DNA of 64,000 nucleotides from Ectobius pallidus (GCA_964059195.1 CAXKWD010000005.1:44841825-44905824), one strand, 5' to 3'. Shown: positions 31,260 through 43,536, counted from the stretch's first letter. Numbers and translations: made by a program. The notes: a model not told the origin generated them from the sequence alone.

Positions 31260-31290
31260 AAATCTTGCGAAAACTCTAGAACATAAGTTG

Positions 31291-33546
31291 GAGCTGTAGT
31301 TCTTATTTCTTTTTAAATATTTTTGTTACGAAAGTATAGATCCAAAAATATATATTTTTATATTTTGCTTGTGCAAGAAGAAAAACATTATTCCTATAGA
31401 ATTATTACCCTATAACATTTACAATTCATTATTTTAATAATGTACTGGCCCTAAATATTCACTTCTAAGACAATTTGAATTGTCCCTATTGTAATATATT
31501 ATACACATATACTCACACATATATAATAGACTAGAGGTGCCCGCATTTATTTTCGCAACTGTTAGATGTTTTATTTAAATAATTTATTTCACAGAAAAAT
31601 AGTTAAAACATTTACGTTTTATAATAATCGAACTATAAAATCAGTTAAAATTTTCAGAAGCTGTAACATACTAACAACAGGAAACTAACGTATATGAATG
31701 GGAGAGTTTGAAGATCACTGCTTGAGAAAAGCTGAAATCTAGATGTGGTAAAATATTTTAAAAGAAGCTGTGATTTACTCTTTAATTTAACAAGTTTTCA
31801 ACTTCAAGTTATTATTTTCTGTTATTTGTTAAGAGGTACATAGTATAATTTAACATTGAAGCGTAGTCTACAGGATGTATAGTGGAAGTACTTCTGACAA
31901 AAATGAAGAGGTTTTTAAGAACGAGCGGCAGCAGGAAAAGAAGAAGAAATAATGGAAATGTATTTCGACTTAAGATGGAAAGTAGATTCATCTTCTTCCT
32001 TCCTCTTCATTTGATCTTTCTTTCTGAGCGAGTCTCATGGACGATCATGCGGAAGTGAATTGAAAGCTCAAAAGAAAAAAATATATATAAAGCAGGTCAC
32101 ATTTGGAAGCCTTAGGATCTTTTACCAATATGTCCATTGTCTCTTGAACGTCCTTCCATCTTGGTGCTTAGGGAATTCATTGGAAATAATTTAAATATTT
32201 ACAGAAATAAGACGTATTTACCTTGTTTCATTACATCTAAAACACACTGATTTTTTTTATTTCTCTTTCCTTCCATATTAAAGAGATGAATCAAAACAAT
32301 TCATACTCAGTGCCGGCGATAAGGCCACGGAAGACTTCACGGTGGAGAAGAGGCGTACTTTTGGGGGCCCCGGCATATCCTCATAGTGATTAACTGTATA
32401 GAATAGTTTTCTGGAACCTTTTTAATACCTGCGGTCTGGGGAAAATACTAGAAATATTTCATGGACTGGCGTCAGCCAAACTTTAGAAAGCAATGCACAG
32501 AGTATTATATTAATTTATTTTCACGTTATAAAATTACTGTTTTTGGCGAGTACGACATCTATTGCCAAGATCAGTAAAGTATATTTTAGTTTATAAACCT
32601 TGATCTGCTGTGTCTTTGTTAGAAAATCTGTTATAGCTTTCGAATTGCTGTTTCTGAGAGACAATAACATTTGTCTTCCCAGTTTCGTTTTTGTTACTGA
32701 TGTAGATGAAAAAGTCTTTTCACACATTTAATAGAAAATTGAAAGGCCAAACAACAATTTGATAGCGTTATAACTCCGAGAAGAATGGGATGTCCAAAAT
32801 TTAGACAATGATTGCATTTTATGTGTGGAAACCAGAATGCCACAAGAACACTGTAGAGCTATGTAAACCGTTGTATCGCATGATTTTGATATTTACAAAA
32901 CAAATTATTTATATTTCTTGATTGTTTTATGTCGATTTTATAAAGGTTATCCTAATTGTTGCATTGGGTCGTAGGTTGCTTTTTCTCGCTAAATCTTTTA
33001 ATATCTCTATCACTACCTTCTAGACTGTATTTCTCGTGCATACACTGCCTGTCCTATACGGCTAATTTTGCGTACATGGCGACATTACAGATGGTAGCAC
33101 CTTTCACACCCAGCTGCAATACCCTTTACATTACCGATTCTATGTGTTGCCCTCTGAAGTATAAATTCGGAAACTGAAATATGCTGGAATTTCATGCTAT
33201 CTGGGTGTGAACTGTGTCGCCTCTACTGGAGAAATTAGGCAACTTAACAATACTCTGAACTCCATGTTAACATAAGCATAAGGCAGGCAGTGTAATTCTC
33301 GAGACGGCGGTGATCTCTATACACGGCCATGTATTTTCATGTATATCTATGTATTTTTTTTTTGTGACAGTTGAAAGTCACAGTATTTCTTGCTTGCCAT
33401 TCAGCAATAATTGATTTAAATAATTTTTTTTTCGGGCCGAATAAAAATTTTAAGTGATATTTATAAGTATTAAAAAGTTAGCCATAAGTTCCGGATGGGT
33501 GTTTCATGTATTAGGTAAATGAAGTAACAAAAATGTCACAAGTGAC
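31291..33546. other. Unassigned intergenic DNA
   Basis: No gene was recognised. A CTAG preceded by A at 31534 with CGGGCACCT-type text (minus strand) could be a Helitron end but is weak. A GC-rich patch at 32305-32385 contains GCCGGCGATAAGG and GGGGGCCCCGGC and looks like part of an unidentified element. Confidence 0.45.
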
Positions 33547-33710
33547 GTACAATAGTGCCTTAAGGAACAAGCTTATGACAGTATTTATTGAGACAGGAAT
33601 ATGTTGTTTATTAAACGAGCGCAGCGAGTTTCATAATTTTTGTACGAGTTTCTTAGTTACCATTATAGGGAAGTTACGTACGACTGTTTTTATTTTACGA
33701 TAATTATCAT
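33547..33710 (+). repeat. Diverged direct repeat, unit 1
   Basis: This aligns with 33913-34065: GTACA-TA-TG-C ... AACGAGC ... GTTTCATAATTTT ... TTACCAT-ATAGG ... ACGAC-GTTTTT. Similarity is roughly 70-75% by eye. It is a dispersed or locally duplicated element of unknown type. Confidence 0.7.
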
Positions 33711-33824
33711 GAATAATAAACATTCTCGTACCTTAACAAATACCATTATATTCTTGTTGCATAATGTACTATTAATCTCATGTAGGGTTGCCAGATTCTC
33801 CCACAGAGGAACCGGGAAACTTCA

Positions 33825-33895
33825 AAAAAAATAAAAAAAAAAAATAAAAAAAAAAAAAAATAATAATAATAATAATAATAGTAATTATAATAAAA
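33825..33895 (+). repeat. A-rich and (AAT)n simple sequence
   Basis: A run of A with scattered T passes into AAT repeats between the two direct-repeat units. It could be an old retroposon tail. Confidence 0.85.
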
Positions 33896-33912
33896 AAGAT
33901 CGGTGTAATAAT

Positions 33913-34065
33913 TGTACATTATGGCAACAAGCCTCTAATGGAATTTATCAAGATATGAATATGCTTATGAAACGAGCAACGCTGGGTTTCATAATTTTCA
34001 TACGATTATCTTAATTACCATCATAGGCATGTTGCATACGACAGTTTTTGTTCGACCATAATAAG
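33913..34065 (+). repeat. Diverged direct repeat, unit 2
   Basis: This is the second unit of the repeat described at 33547-33710, in the same orientation and about 360 bp downstream. Confidence 0.7.
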
Positions 34066-34482
34066 TCTAAATGTTTAAATATTGAGACTTGATTTACTAA
34101 AACGGTTACGCTTCAGCGCGCTGTCCTTCGCATCAGCTGGGTGTAGTTCTTGTCTTCTGCGACAGATAGCAGCTCATCGCGTTGGTCAAATCAAAATTTC
34201 CTTTCGGCTGTTTTATTGAAAATAACGGATTTTGACAACACGAAATGAGTACATTTTAGAATGATAACAAAAGTAGCACGAACAGGATTGATTTTATGTT
34301 AAATACAGGCTATTTATTGCGCGGTTTTCAGCGCTATTCTTAAAGTCTCAAGAGAGTTCCGTGTTCGATAATAATTGATACCACAACGTTGTCATGATGA
34401 TCAATTTCGAAATGACCATCATTATGACATCGTTAAGTCACACGTAATAAGCGTATTATAGTGTGTTCGAGGAAACAATATA

Positions 34483-34730
34483 CAGTGCATCCGAGAATAT
34501 TCTCCGCAGCGGCTAATTGTTGGAGAGGCAGCTAGCTGCAGCATTTAAGTTGGTACTCACCACAGCCGATCATAGCAGGTGCTGGAAGTGACCCATTGAT
34601 AAAGGGACAATGGTCTGCATACACAGCTGACGGTTTGGTGTTATAAAAAGCTCGTGTTGCCAACGTAACTGCTGCAGCTAACCCTCTCTCCAGCAAATAA
34701 CAACTGCGGAGAATGTTCTCGGGCGCACTG
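34483..34730. mobile_element. 248-bp MITE with 71-bp terminal inverted repeats
   Basis: The ends CAGTGCATCCGAGAA and the complement of TTCTCGGGCGCACTG begin inverted repeats that align without gaps over about 71 bp at roughly 80% identity. TA flanks both ends (34481-34482 and 34731-34732), consistent with a TA target duplication and hence Tc1/mariner-type mobilisation. No coding capacity. Another superfamily remains possible because only two flanking bases match. Confidence 0.75.
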
Positions 34731-34732
34731 TA

Positions 34733-36102
34733 TTATTGTCATATCAAAAACAATAACAATGATGATAATAATAATACTATTTAAAAAAATTTATTTTAAA
34801 ATTAAATAACTTATTTGTAATATTTTACACGGTTGAATGATGACCTTTGCTTTTAAATAACGCATGAGAAAAGCATATTCGTTAATGCTACTATTACATG
34901 AATTTATCGCTTCATGTCTCTCAAATAATTTTTAAGATAATTGAATAATATTAAAAATAGTTATTAGATTATTAAAATACCGTATATTAATATCATGGTG
35001 AACAAAATTTAAACGCCAATTTGGATCGAATTTCAGTTGAAAATATTGGAAAACCAAAATTCAATAATTTAATGAGTTGTAAAAATATATATTCTTTTTA
35101 TTGTGTAGAACAAGTCTTGAACATATAGAATTTCATCATGTTAGAGCTTAGAGACGTGGGGGAATACGTTTGCATAGTTTTTTTTAATTATTCTATTATC
35201 AGATATATCAATCACCAACACCACATTTCAGTCAAAATCTTTCAAAAACCTTTCTACAATGCTTACTGTCCAGTCTGCAGGTATACAGTTTCATAACCTA
35301 GAAAGTAAGAGTTTCACTAACTATTTGGTAAATAAGCGAATGTAAAATGCTCAATTCAATCAAACATTTTAGTTCGCATGAGAAAACAAACCGGGACAAA
35401 CGGGTGTCCCGAAAACTTTTTTTTTTTTTTTGGACGGTGAATTATCAGATACAAACCCTGATCTGAAGTATTTTTTACTATTTTTAAAATTTATTAATTA
35501 ATAAAGACACCAAAGAGCAATAATGCTCATAACTAAGGGCGTACATTATAGCATACAGAGAACATTATATTTATTAAGTAGGCTACTAGGAAAAACTACA
35601 ATTATTAAATATAATCTAATGAAGCATAGCACTTAACTAAGATTATCACAAGATTATACAAAAAAATAGAAAAATAGGAGTCACGAAAGTAGTTGTGATC
35701 AGAAATCAAATTTAGTCTTCGGAGCAAAAGCCTTTATATCTCTAATATCCTTCATTATAATTATCGCAAAGGGAATAATGAATTCCTTTAGTACCATATT
35801 TGACTGAAGAATTTTGTGGGAAGTATATAAAATTATAATTTCTAGTAAAAATAGTCGTGAATATCAGCATTAAATATAAAATAATTTTTATGATGTGTTA
35901 TATTTCTTTAATAATTTTCTGCACAACGACACATGACTGTGATTTAGTAAGTTCTTTAATCGGTAGCATGCCTGAATGTCGAATGTCGATATAGAGTAAG
36001 TTATTAAAACAATTAATCTTGTTATAAGTGTGTTATATATATATATTGACAAGTTAAAAATATTATATTATGCTTTAATTATGCTAACTTATAATGTTAC
36101 CG
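34733..36102. other. Unassigned intergenic DNA
   Basis: No gene was recognised. A GGGACAAACGGGTGTCCC hairpin followed by a T run lies at 35393-35430 and resembles repeat-derived sequence near 33784. Confidence 0.45.
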
Positions 36103-36515
36103 GGTCGGCCGCGGTGGTCTAGAGGTAGCGTGCCCGCCTCTAGATCCGCAGGGCGCGGGATCAAACCCGGCTGCGGTCGATGGATTTTTCAGGACGTAAA
36201 AATCCTTGGCACGGAGTCCTCCGGGAGGGACTTTAAGCTGGGGGTCCCGTGTCGTAGATTTACAGCACGTAAAAGAACTCCAAGCCTAAATTAGAGCCTC
36301 TGGACAAAATTTCTCGGCCCTTTCACGTCCAAGAAATACTTAGTTTCCAGAGGGGGGGTTGCGAGGCGATGGGCTTAGCACCTGTCCCTCTACCCTCTCT
36401 CGGAAAATAAGCATATCAAAATTAGTATAGGTAATGAAACCTCCATTGGAGGCCCCTTCGCCCCACCTGGGGATCATAGGGTACCAGATCCAGATCCGGA
36501 TGGGGATATACTTTT
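36103..36515 (+). mobile_element. tRNA-derived SINE, family 3
   Basis: The head contains GTGGTCTAGAGGTAGCG (box A) and GGGATCAAACCC (box B). The body carries CGGAGTCCTCCGGGAGGGAC and a 3' domain with CCTCTCTCGGAAAATAAGC and GGAGGCCCCTTCGCCCC. A 3' fragment of the same family lies at 9155-9290. No clean target duplication was identified. The open frame through it is fortuitous. Confidence 0.8.
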
Positions 36516-37369
36516 GGTTAAAATATCTAATGTAAAATCTAAGAAAAAATGTCAAAACAGAGCATTAAGAGCCTTATACAACTTTACTTACAACAAAATA
36601 ACATCAGTCAGTGAATGAAAATGCTGTGCTTGCAAGAATTTTTATTTACTAACTGATGCATGCAGAGATCAAGCCAACACTTCTGACTCCTTTATGTGAA
36701 ACTGGTGTCAGTGATTTTGAGTTGTTTCTTTGAGAAATGTTGCATTGATTTGCATAATGCCTTGATGAATAAGATGTAGCTGCATTTTGTTTACTGGAAG
36801 TCCAGTGTAAGTAGTATTTAACAAAGATACCTCAATGAAGGATTTGTAAGACTCATGATAGACTGAAGAAACTGCATAAGTTCTGCATGACAACTTTGGC
36901 TTAGTCTATGTGTAGCATTTTGTGTAGAAAGTAAATAGTTGGTTGTCCGGTAGTAAGTACCTAGATGGTCCTAAATACTGATCGTTGAATTTCCCATTAG
37001 CGGCTATATGAGGTCTTGTTTGCTGGTGACCAGGATTGAAAAACATACAAAAGTTTTGGTCTGATTAGCATGATATAATAGAATTTCTTGGATTGCAACT
37101 GAAACATTATTTATGCCCTTCCTCTATCGGAAAATGTGACAAACTAATGTCGCAAACACTAGACTATTATTAAGGGAGAGTATAGCCCTCTCAACGAAGG
37201 AGTAGCTTTTTCACTAGTTTTCGCCTGAATTCATAAAATGTGTTACTTCAATAGCCTATAAACATTATTCAAACACGTCTTGCCCATCCTGTAGAAAAGC
37301 TTGCTAATATGAAATTTCATTATGAAGCATTTAATAGCACTTGTATTAATGCGCTATTCAGTTGTGAAG
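36516..37369. other. Unassigned intergenic DNA
   Basis: No gene or repeat boundary was recognised. Confidence 0.5.
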
Positions 37370-37545
37370 CCGGTTGCCGTAGATGGGGGTGGTTTGAAGG
37401 TCCAAGATGAGCAGTCCTTGTAGTCGAAGGGATCGTTGATCCAGAATTGATGAAGGCCTGGCTTCGAATCCTGCTAGCTAGTCAGTCGGTAGATCCCATG
37501 CACGAGACCAGGGAATGTGGTTTTGATGTCCAAGGTGCTGGGGTA
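37370..37545 (+). repeat. Possible SINE-like repeat
   Basis: A GC-richer island with a box-B-like GGCTTCGAATCCTGC (37458) and a tentative box-A-like stretch upstream. No second copy occurs in the window, so the call is weak. Confidence 0.3.
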
Positions 37546-37750
37546 ATATATATAAACTACGGAAGTTCACAGGTGGATAAAAATAACTTTGCAGAATCAC
37601 AGTAATTATGGGCCAAAATATATTGTGTACGTTCATAAAAAATATCAATTACAGGTACTCAGATCCATATATGATATCTGGTGATCCACTCTATCAATTA
37701 ATTTTTAACACTTGTATCACTTCTCTTCCGATGTCCACTAGGTCTACATA

Positions 37751-38187
37751 ATAATGGGAGACAGTCGTCTTTTACGCCAACTTATTAACGTAATTCTGTT
37801 TTATCTCACTCGCGCACGTAAATATCCAATAATGCCAGTGCGTAGTACGTATCCTGTACGCGGGCACCGAAGAAAGTGTCCTTCAACAATACTTAATAAT
37901 GGGATACAGTAGTCTATTACGCCAACTTATTAACGTAATTTAGTTATCTCACTCGCGCACGTAAATATCCAATAATAATGGTGCGTAGTACGTATCCTGT
38001 ACGCGGGCCCCGAAGAAAGTGTCCTTACACAATAGCCTACTTAATGATGGGATACAGTAGTCTATTACGCCAACTTATTAACGTAATTTAGTTATCTCAC
38101 TCGCGCACGTAAATATCCAATAATAATGGTGCGTATTACGTATCCTGTACGCGGGCCCCAAAGAAAGTGTCTTTGAACAATGGGCGA
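37751..38187 (+). repeat. Three tandem ~145-bp units
   Basis: The units begin at about 37751, 37896 and 38044 (ATAATGGGA-ACAG) and share TACGCCAACTTATTAACG, CACTCGCGCACGTAAATATC and TACGTATCCTGTACGCGGGC. Measured spacings are 143-148 bp. Units 2 and 3 are nearly identical, while unit 1 is more diverged. GC-rich CpG-containing boxes are unusual for this window. Confidence 0.9.
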
Positions 38188-39774
38188 AATTAGTATATAT
38201 TAACATTGGGTTCGTGACGTCATTACTGAGGACATAGTTACCCGATTGGTCCTCAAATCTCGCCTCTGCTTCTAAGTGGACGGAAAAGTTTGAAGTTGAC
38301 GGTTAAGAAATGCGATTTTAACGTTGAAAAACAGGGGGAAGAAGTCATTAATTACGGAGTTTCCAGTATGTCTGCAGGGGGCGGACAGTTTTGTACTTTT
38401 CTTAATAATTCCTAATGAAATGATTTGATCGAAAAATAAATATTGTAATATAATTGTATTGTATTGTATTGTATTTTTCTTGTTGTGCTGATATAAATTT
38501 TGATATGGAATTTATTACATATGCTGTAATTAATAAATAAAATATGATTCTAATCTTAACCCTTTCGTTGTACATGACGTGTTATATATCAAAATATGAA
38601 AGCTCCGGAATTATTCTACAATCTTATAATATTGGTTTAAATGTGATAATTTTGATATGGCTGTAATGAAAGAAGAAAGTTTCGGAAATTTGAATTTTAA
38701 CGGTTCCTGACATTGTAACAGGGAGGTCGGATACGAACGACTTCAGTTGTTAAAGACATCGTCATAGATAAACATTATAACATCGATACCAAAATAGTCA
38801 CGTGTCGCGTGAGTGTGTACCACTTGGATAAAGTTTAGAAGCACAAAACCTCATCATTTCATTATGATGTTTATATCAAACTAATATAGTTTTCACTATT
38901 ACGATTCAATTATTTATTGAAGAATGCTGTCATCGTCATCGTTTGCTGGGAACAGTAAGCAAACTAAATAAAACAAAAGTGACTCTTTATAACCGAAAAT
39001 TGTAGATCTATAGTGAGGAATAGAATTTCTCTCACGAAGTACGAGTGACCTCTTTCCGATGCCGTTCTAGATATCAGAAGTCAGCGGAATTATTGGAATG
39101 TATGGTGAGTTCTGGATTAATGTGCCAATTTTCGCAAGAATAAAATTTATGGTTTAGACATTGGGCGTCAATGGCTTTTACATGCAATTGGACAGAGAGT
39201 CGCAGGGGCCATTAACGCTGCTTTCGAAACCGAATAATTTAGCATGCAACCAATGCGCGTAACGTTATTCAGGCAGGCAAAACTGCGAACCCTTCCATAT
39301 AGCTGGCAATTAACTCTGTTGGCATGACGACGCAACCTGGGCGCCACTTTTATGCACGAGCGAGTCTCGTTTATTTGCTTATTACTACTCTAAATTACAT
39401 TTACACCTCGATTTTCCCTACCATTATGATTGTTTCAATCTCGTACTTCTATAGCCTACTCAATATAGCCTACTTTTCACTGCGAATTGGTTACTGCGTT
39501 CGTGAAGTTAAAATGCGGAGCATAAAACTACTTACATTTTTAGTCCATAGATCAAGTCAGTTGAGAAATATTTTTATTACTTATGTTACGTTAACAATCT
39601 AATTATTAAACTAAACTTATTGTCGTTACATCCTTGACGTCGTACCGATTTACTGTTTGACAGCTGCGACATCATCATCGTCTTTCGATTTCAATTGTGT
39701 ATGAAATTAGACAGCATCTGAACAGCAAACCAATTCCCACAGCTATTAGGCTACAGCAGTATGATGTGGACGTA
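38188..39774. other. Unassigned DNA, promoter-like start
   Basis: TGACGTCA (38215-38222) followed by ATTGG (38245-38249) lies just after the tandem repeats, recalling the arrangement in the inverted-repeat cassette. Otherwise no gene was recognised. Confidence 0.4.
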
Positions 39775-40080
39775 AGGTGGGTAATGTGATCCCTGTGTGG
39801 GCCATGGATACCCGTAGGGTTTCCACAAGGTTAAGGCTCCCGGATTGTGACATACTGCACATGAAGGTGGCAAGGTTGTCAGCCCTAACACCGGTCGTTA
39901 TTTACCCCCAGGAAAACTCCTGGTACTCACTTCTGTTAGAGGCTGAGTCAACCCCAGGGTCATAGTGCCACCAGAAGGATTAGGTCAATTGAAAAATCTC
40001 AGCGACCTCATCGGGAATCGAACTCGCGACCTTCCGGTTTGTAGCGCAGTGCCTTAAGCATTACACCACCGCATACATCG
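39775..40080 (-). mobile_element. tRNA-derived SINE, family 1, minus-strand copy
   Basis: This is the reverse complement of 25760-26063. It has the head at the right (GGGAATCGAACTCGCGACC is box B inverted, about 40013) and the body leftward through GGTGGCAAGGTTGTCAGC. It abuts SINE family 5 with no spacer. Confidence 0.83.
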
Positions 40081-40325
40081 GGCCACCTTCGAGACAACAC
40101 GAGCACATAGGACGAGACACAACATTCTCATACACATTCATATCAAACAATGTGAGGTTGAGATGAAGATGATAATGACGATCAGATGATATCCTGGGAC
40201 CACAAAGGAGTAGAGTTACCCGAAATTTGTCTCATAGAATAAGAAAAACTCTGGAAGCAACCCCACGATTCGAACCCGAGCCCGGTGCGTGAGAGAGCGC
40301 CACACCGGTTGACTCAGTGAAAAGA
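40078..40325 (-). mobile_element. SINE family 5, minus-strand copy
   Basis: It shares TTCGAGACAACAC, TAGGACGAGA and downstream text with 1077-1375. A reverse-complement box B (CGATTCGAACCCGAGC at 40267) indicates a tRNA-derived head at the right end. Confidence 0.65.
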
Positions 40326-40362
40326 TACGAAAGATTAATGCAAAACTGAAAATAAATCAAAC

Positions 40363-40560
40363 CGCCTGCATGGTCTAGAGGTTAGCGTTGTTGACTACTG
40401 AACTACTGATCCGCAGATCTGGGTTCGGTCCCCAGAAGCATCTCGGAATTGAGATAGGGACTCCCGTAAAACCCCCATATCGCGAAACGCTGTGCTTACG
40501 TGCCAGAAACTCCGACACGTGAGCGACTCCGCGTTACCCTTGTCTGTTATATACTAGCGC
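40363..40560 (+). mobile_element. tRNA-derived SINE, family 4
   Basis: The head has CATGGTCTAGAGGTTAGCG (box A) and GGGTTCGGTCCCC (box B, one change from consensus), followed by an unrelated body to about 40555. It lies in opposite orientation to the adjoining SINEs. Confidence 0.65.
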
Positions 40561-40815
40561 TCTCGCCGTGAAACTGCACTGCTTACCGATAGCTTATTAC
40601 TGCAGAAATTACATTCACTAGTTCATGATGTTTACCAGTGCTGTGGCATCTTCTGTAAGGGTACCTAGGGTCTACTGTACTACTTATTTAGGTAGTACGG
40701 TACGTAACCACTTGCATGACACCTTTGGCAACCCATGGATTGGATATGCAAGCTCTTTATCCTGACCTTCTCATTCACCTGACCTCACAATATTTCATAG
40801 GAAAGTTTGCTCCGG
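40561..40815. other. Short unassigned spacer
   Basis: No feature was recognised between SINE 4 and the foldback. Confidence 0.5.
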
Positions 40816-41001
40816 TACCGGTTAGGCCTCGTTACCGGTCAAAGAGGTTTCCTCTAAAATGGCGAGACAAACAAGGACTCTACGCGGAGGAATAAAGTTC
40901 CTTTTGTTCCGACCAACTACTGACATAACTGTGGTTTTCTGCTGCTATATCTCGCCATTTTAGAGGAAACCTTGTTGACCGGTAACGAGGCCTGACCGGT
41001 A
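40816..41001. repeat. Foldback: 52-bp inverted repeats, 82-bp loop
   Basis: The arms 40816-40867 and 40950-41001 are complementary with about three mismatches. They carry CCGGTTAGGCCTCGTTACC and TTTCCTCTAAAATGGCGAGA. The ends are TACCGG/CCGGTA. It could be a small MITE or a source of hairpin RNA. No target duplication is clear. Confidence 0.8.
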
Positions 41002-42479
41002 CCCGGTATTGCAGTAGCATCTGTAAATATCCGGGATATGCTGTGAATCTTGCTAAGAGTTCGACATCACATAACTATAATAATTAAACATGTAGAATGC
41101 TGTGATGGCAAAACAGTTTTTAATGCAAGACCTAAGCGAGAGAACACGGTTTAAACTACTGTTCGAAATTGTACTTATAGGACGTGTTTGTACTTCGCGC
41201 TATTTTTGTAAAATAATACATAGTTGCTAATTCCGCTACAATTGATACATGTTGGACCAGTGACTTACATATTAAAGACTACGCCCTTCGTTGGTAAATT
41301 GGTCTTAATAATGTATTGCGATAACGCAACATGGAATTGTAAGCACTACTTACTTTCGACTGGAATATAATAGAGGCCATAAAGGCAGAATCATACAGCT
41401 TAAAACATCACTCTCGATGACACAGATCAACAAACCAATCAGTATTAACGTCATATAATTCAAAACAGGTTGGCCAACATTTCCAAACCAAAAGGGGATA
41501 AAAATTTTAGACCGTTCAGAATTGTACTGTGTTAGAAAATGTATCCCTTTATCATACTAGTTTTAAAGCAACTGGACAGGTGGAAAAGTTCATGTTAACA
41601 AATAGTCTTGTAATATGTGGAAGTAATACATACATTTAATAGTATGCTGCATTAATAGTCATGATATGTGTTTGTGGATAGATATAATTTTTGCCTCTGG
41701 TTTTTAGTTATATCTCTATATTTGACCTTAAAAAATGCGCATTTAACATTAAAAATGTGTGTGACTATTCAGAGACTTCCCTCAGAATGTGGCTCCCAAC
41801 AGTCTGGTTAGATGGCAACACCAATCCTAGTACATAAAGAAACCCTTTTGAGTTTGTGAACAAAATATGATCACATGGTTTCCACCTATATAGGCTACAT
41901 AGCCCCTAATAACATATATACTATTTGCTTCACCCTATGAAAAGCCGCATTTAGACCGAGTCCTTTCCAGCCATTTACAAAGTAGGTCAGAAAGAGAATC
42001 CTGCACAAAATACCTAGGATGGGTACGAAAGTGAAAGAATTCCTCATTTCTTGAATACGAGTGGTCAGTTACATACGTGCTCGGGTGCATGAAGGCATTC
42101 TCATAAGCCTTGTTTCCATTTTCTTGGAGAGTAGCGTAAAAATGTGGCGGCGCATGTGTGAATGTGAAATAAGGTCAGGCAGCCAGCCTGTAGGGTCAAA
42201 CACGGAAAGAATGCTTTAATCATATAAACGAATCTCATGGTGCTTGGAATTCTCCTTGCATCCCTGGCATACCACACTTCATTTTATAATGCAGAATTCC
42301 AGAGGATATGCCAAGATTGGTGCATGATAACCACTCCATAAGTTATATACTCCAAACAAATGTAAGAATAATTATATAAACATACGTTGTGCAAAATTAT
42401 ATTCGCCTTGCAGCTTCAAGGTACGAGGCAACAATCTTAGGAACTTGGATCCAGTTCTTTTAGAAATCTTTGATGGAGA
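41002..42479. other. Unassigned intergenic DNA
   Basis: No gene was recognised. The stretch 41940-42430 is evenly composed and may be an old coding remnant on the minus strand, but no motif was firm enough to name a family. Confidence 0.4.
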
Positions 42480-42740
42480 CTATTGTAGTATCCACCGCAG
42501 CCAGGATTCGACGTTAGGCCTGCGGTCTAGTCCTTCATCATCTCAAACCCCACACTGCACTACAAAAAACACCTATATGTACACCCATCTCGTCACATTT
42601 GCTCTTCTTCCAGATACAAATCACCATGTAATGTGGTCCGCCCAAGCGATGCATAACTAGAAAATGGGCCACACTATCGCCATCTCTCCGCTCAGTGCGA
42701 ACTCAGAATGCGGCAGGCCAACGGGGATGACTGGATACAG
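42480..42740 (+). repeat. Dispersed repeat family R, copy 2
   Basis: CACCATGTAATGTGG (42622) and GAAAATGGGCCACACT (42660) match the reverse complement of 16020-16095. It sits immediately beside the tail of LINE family X copy D. Confidence 0.5.
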
Positions 42741-42747
42741 ACATGTT

Positions 42748-43202
42748 CTTACTTACTTACTGAATGACAATGGCAAGCTAAATGAATACTATATTTTTAT
42801 GGTAGTCGGAGGTTCATTGCTGCGTTTACCTGAGCCCGCCATTCAACCCTATTCTGTGCTAACTCCAATCATCCCTAGCAAATCCTAATACCCTTAAATC
42901 TATCCTAATACGTTTCTCCTACCTACCTCTAGGTCTTCCCAGTGGTCTCTTCTATTCGGTTCTCCCAGACAATATTTTTTAGATATGTCTTTCCTCCCCA
43001 ATGCGCTCAACATATCCAGCCCATTTCATCCTCCGCGATTTAATTATTTTTCCTTTATTTGGTGAAGAGAACAGCTTATGAAGCTCATCGTTATGCAGTT
43101 TTCTACAGTCTCAATTTTCATCTCTCTTAGGCCAAAATATATTCCTAAGCACCTTGTTTTCGAATACTCTCAGATTATCATCTTCCCGAAAAGTAAGTGA
43201 CC
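42748..43202 (-). pseudogene. LINE family X, 3' end (copy D; joins with 49163-51015)
   Basis: The minus strand encodes the C-terminal part of the family X pol protein, with frame breaks: FREDDNLRVFENKVLR, then a region equivalent to ELH-LFSSP, then KWAGYVERIGEERH. It ends in a TTAC-repeat tail (plus-strand 42748-42761), shared with 55409-55425. The coding text stops at 43202 in the middle of the conserved CETW-SLTLRE region and resumes at 49163, so this and the 49-kb fragment are one insertion split by later elements. Confidence 0.83.
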
Positions 43203-43536
43203 GGTTTCTGATACGACTTTTATCTGCTTTCGCAGAGTTACCTGTGGTATAACACGCTGGTATGTGCAAAAGCAGTTTCTGAAACCACATTTATCGTTAC
43301 AGTTACAGGTACCAGCGCTCGAGCTGATAACTGCGCCAACACGCGTGGTTACCTGGCTGTTAGCTATGATTCACATGAATGTCACCTGTGGCGCTAGTAT
43401 ATGTTCACATGCAGTTTTAGTATTTTTCAGTAATTTTCAGTAGTTTAGCGTGCTCTTTTGTTCTCCGCTCGTGCAGTGCCCAGTAGCCAAGATAAGTTCA
43501 AGGATTGGCGAGATCCGTGTGGTATAAAGTACCGAT

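Larger units (their letters stand above)
30240..31290 (-). pseudogene. CR1-like non-LTR retrotransposon RT, C-terminal fragment
   Basis: The minus strand, read from high to low coordinates, carries GVPQGTVLGPILFLIYIN (near 31190-31140) and a degenerate ADD box region followed by SGSSWSETYENANKGINLV. Next come VKYLGIIIDRHLRWDKYI and, downstream, a conserved LINE tail with HVYNTRRNKF and GPRLFN. Frames shift several times, and two small tandem duplications (31222-31259 and 30328-30357) interrupt it. It is a 5'-truncated dead copy, unrelated to family X. CR1-superfamily assignment is from motif style and is tentative. Confidence 0.75.

Noticed and set aside
31534..31560. Minus-strand Helitron end (A next to CTAG, then CGGGCACCT-type text)
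   Set aside because: The hairpin before CTAG is missing and no 5' end was found.
37751..38187. CRISPR-like array
   Set aside because: The units are about 145 bp and contiguous with no unique spacers, and the setting is an animal genome.
41940..42430. Possible retroelement coding remnant on the minus strand
   Set aside because: Only loose phrase-level similarity after frame changes; no motif firm enough to name.
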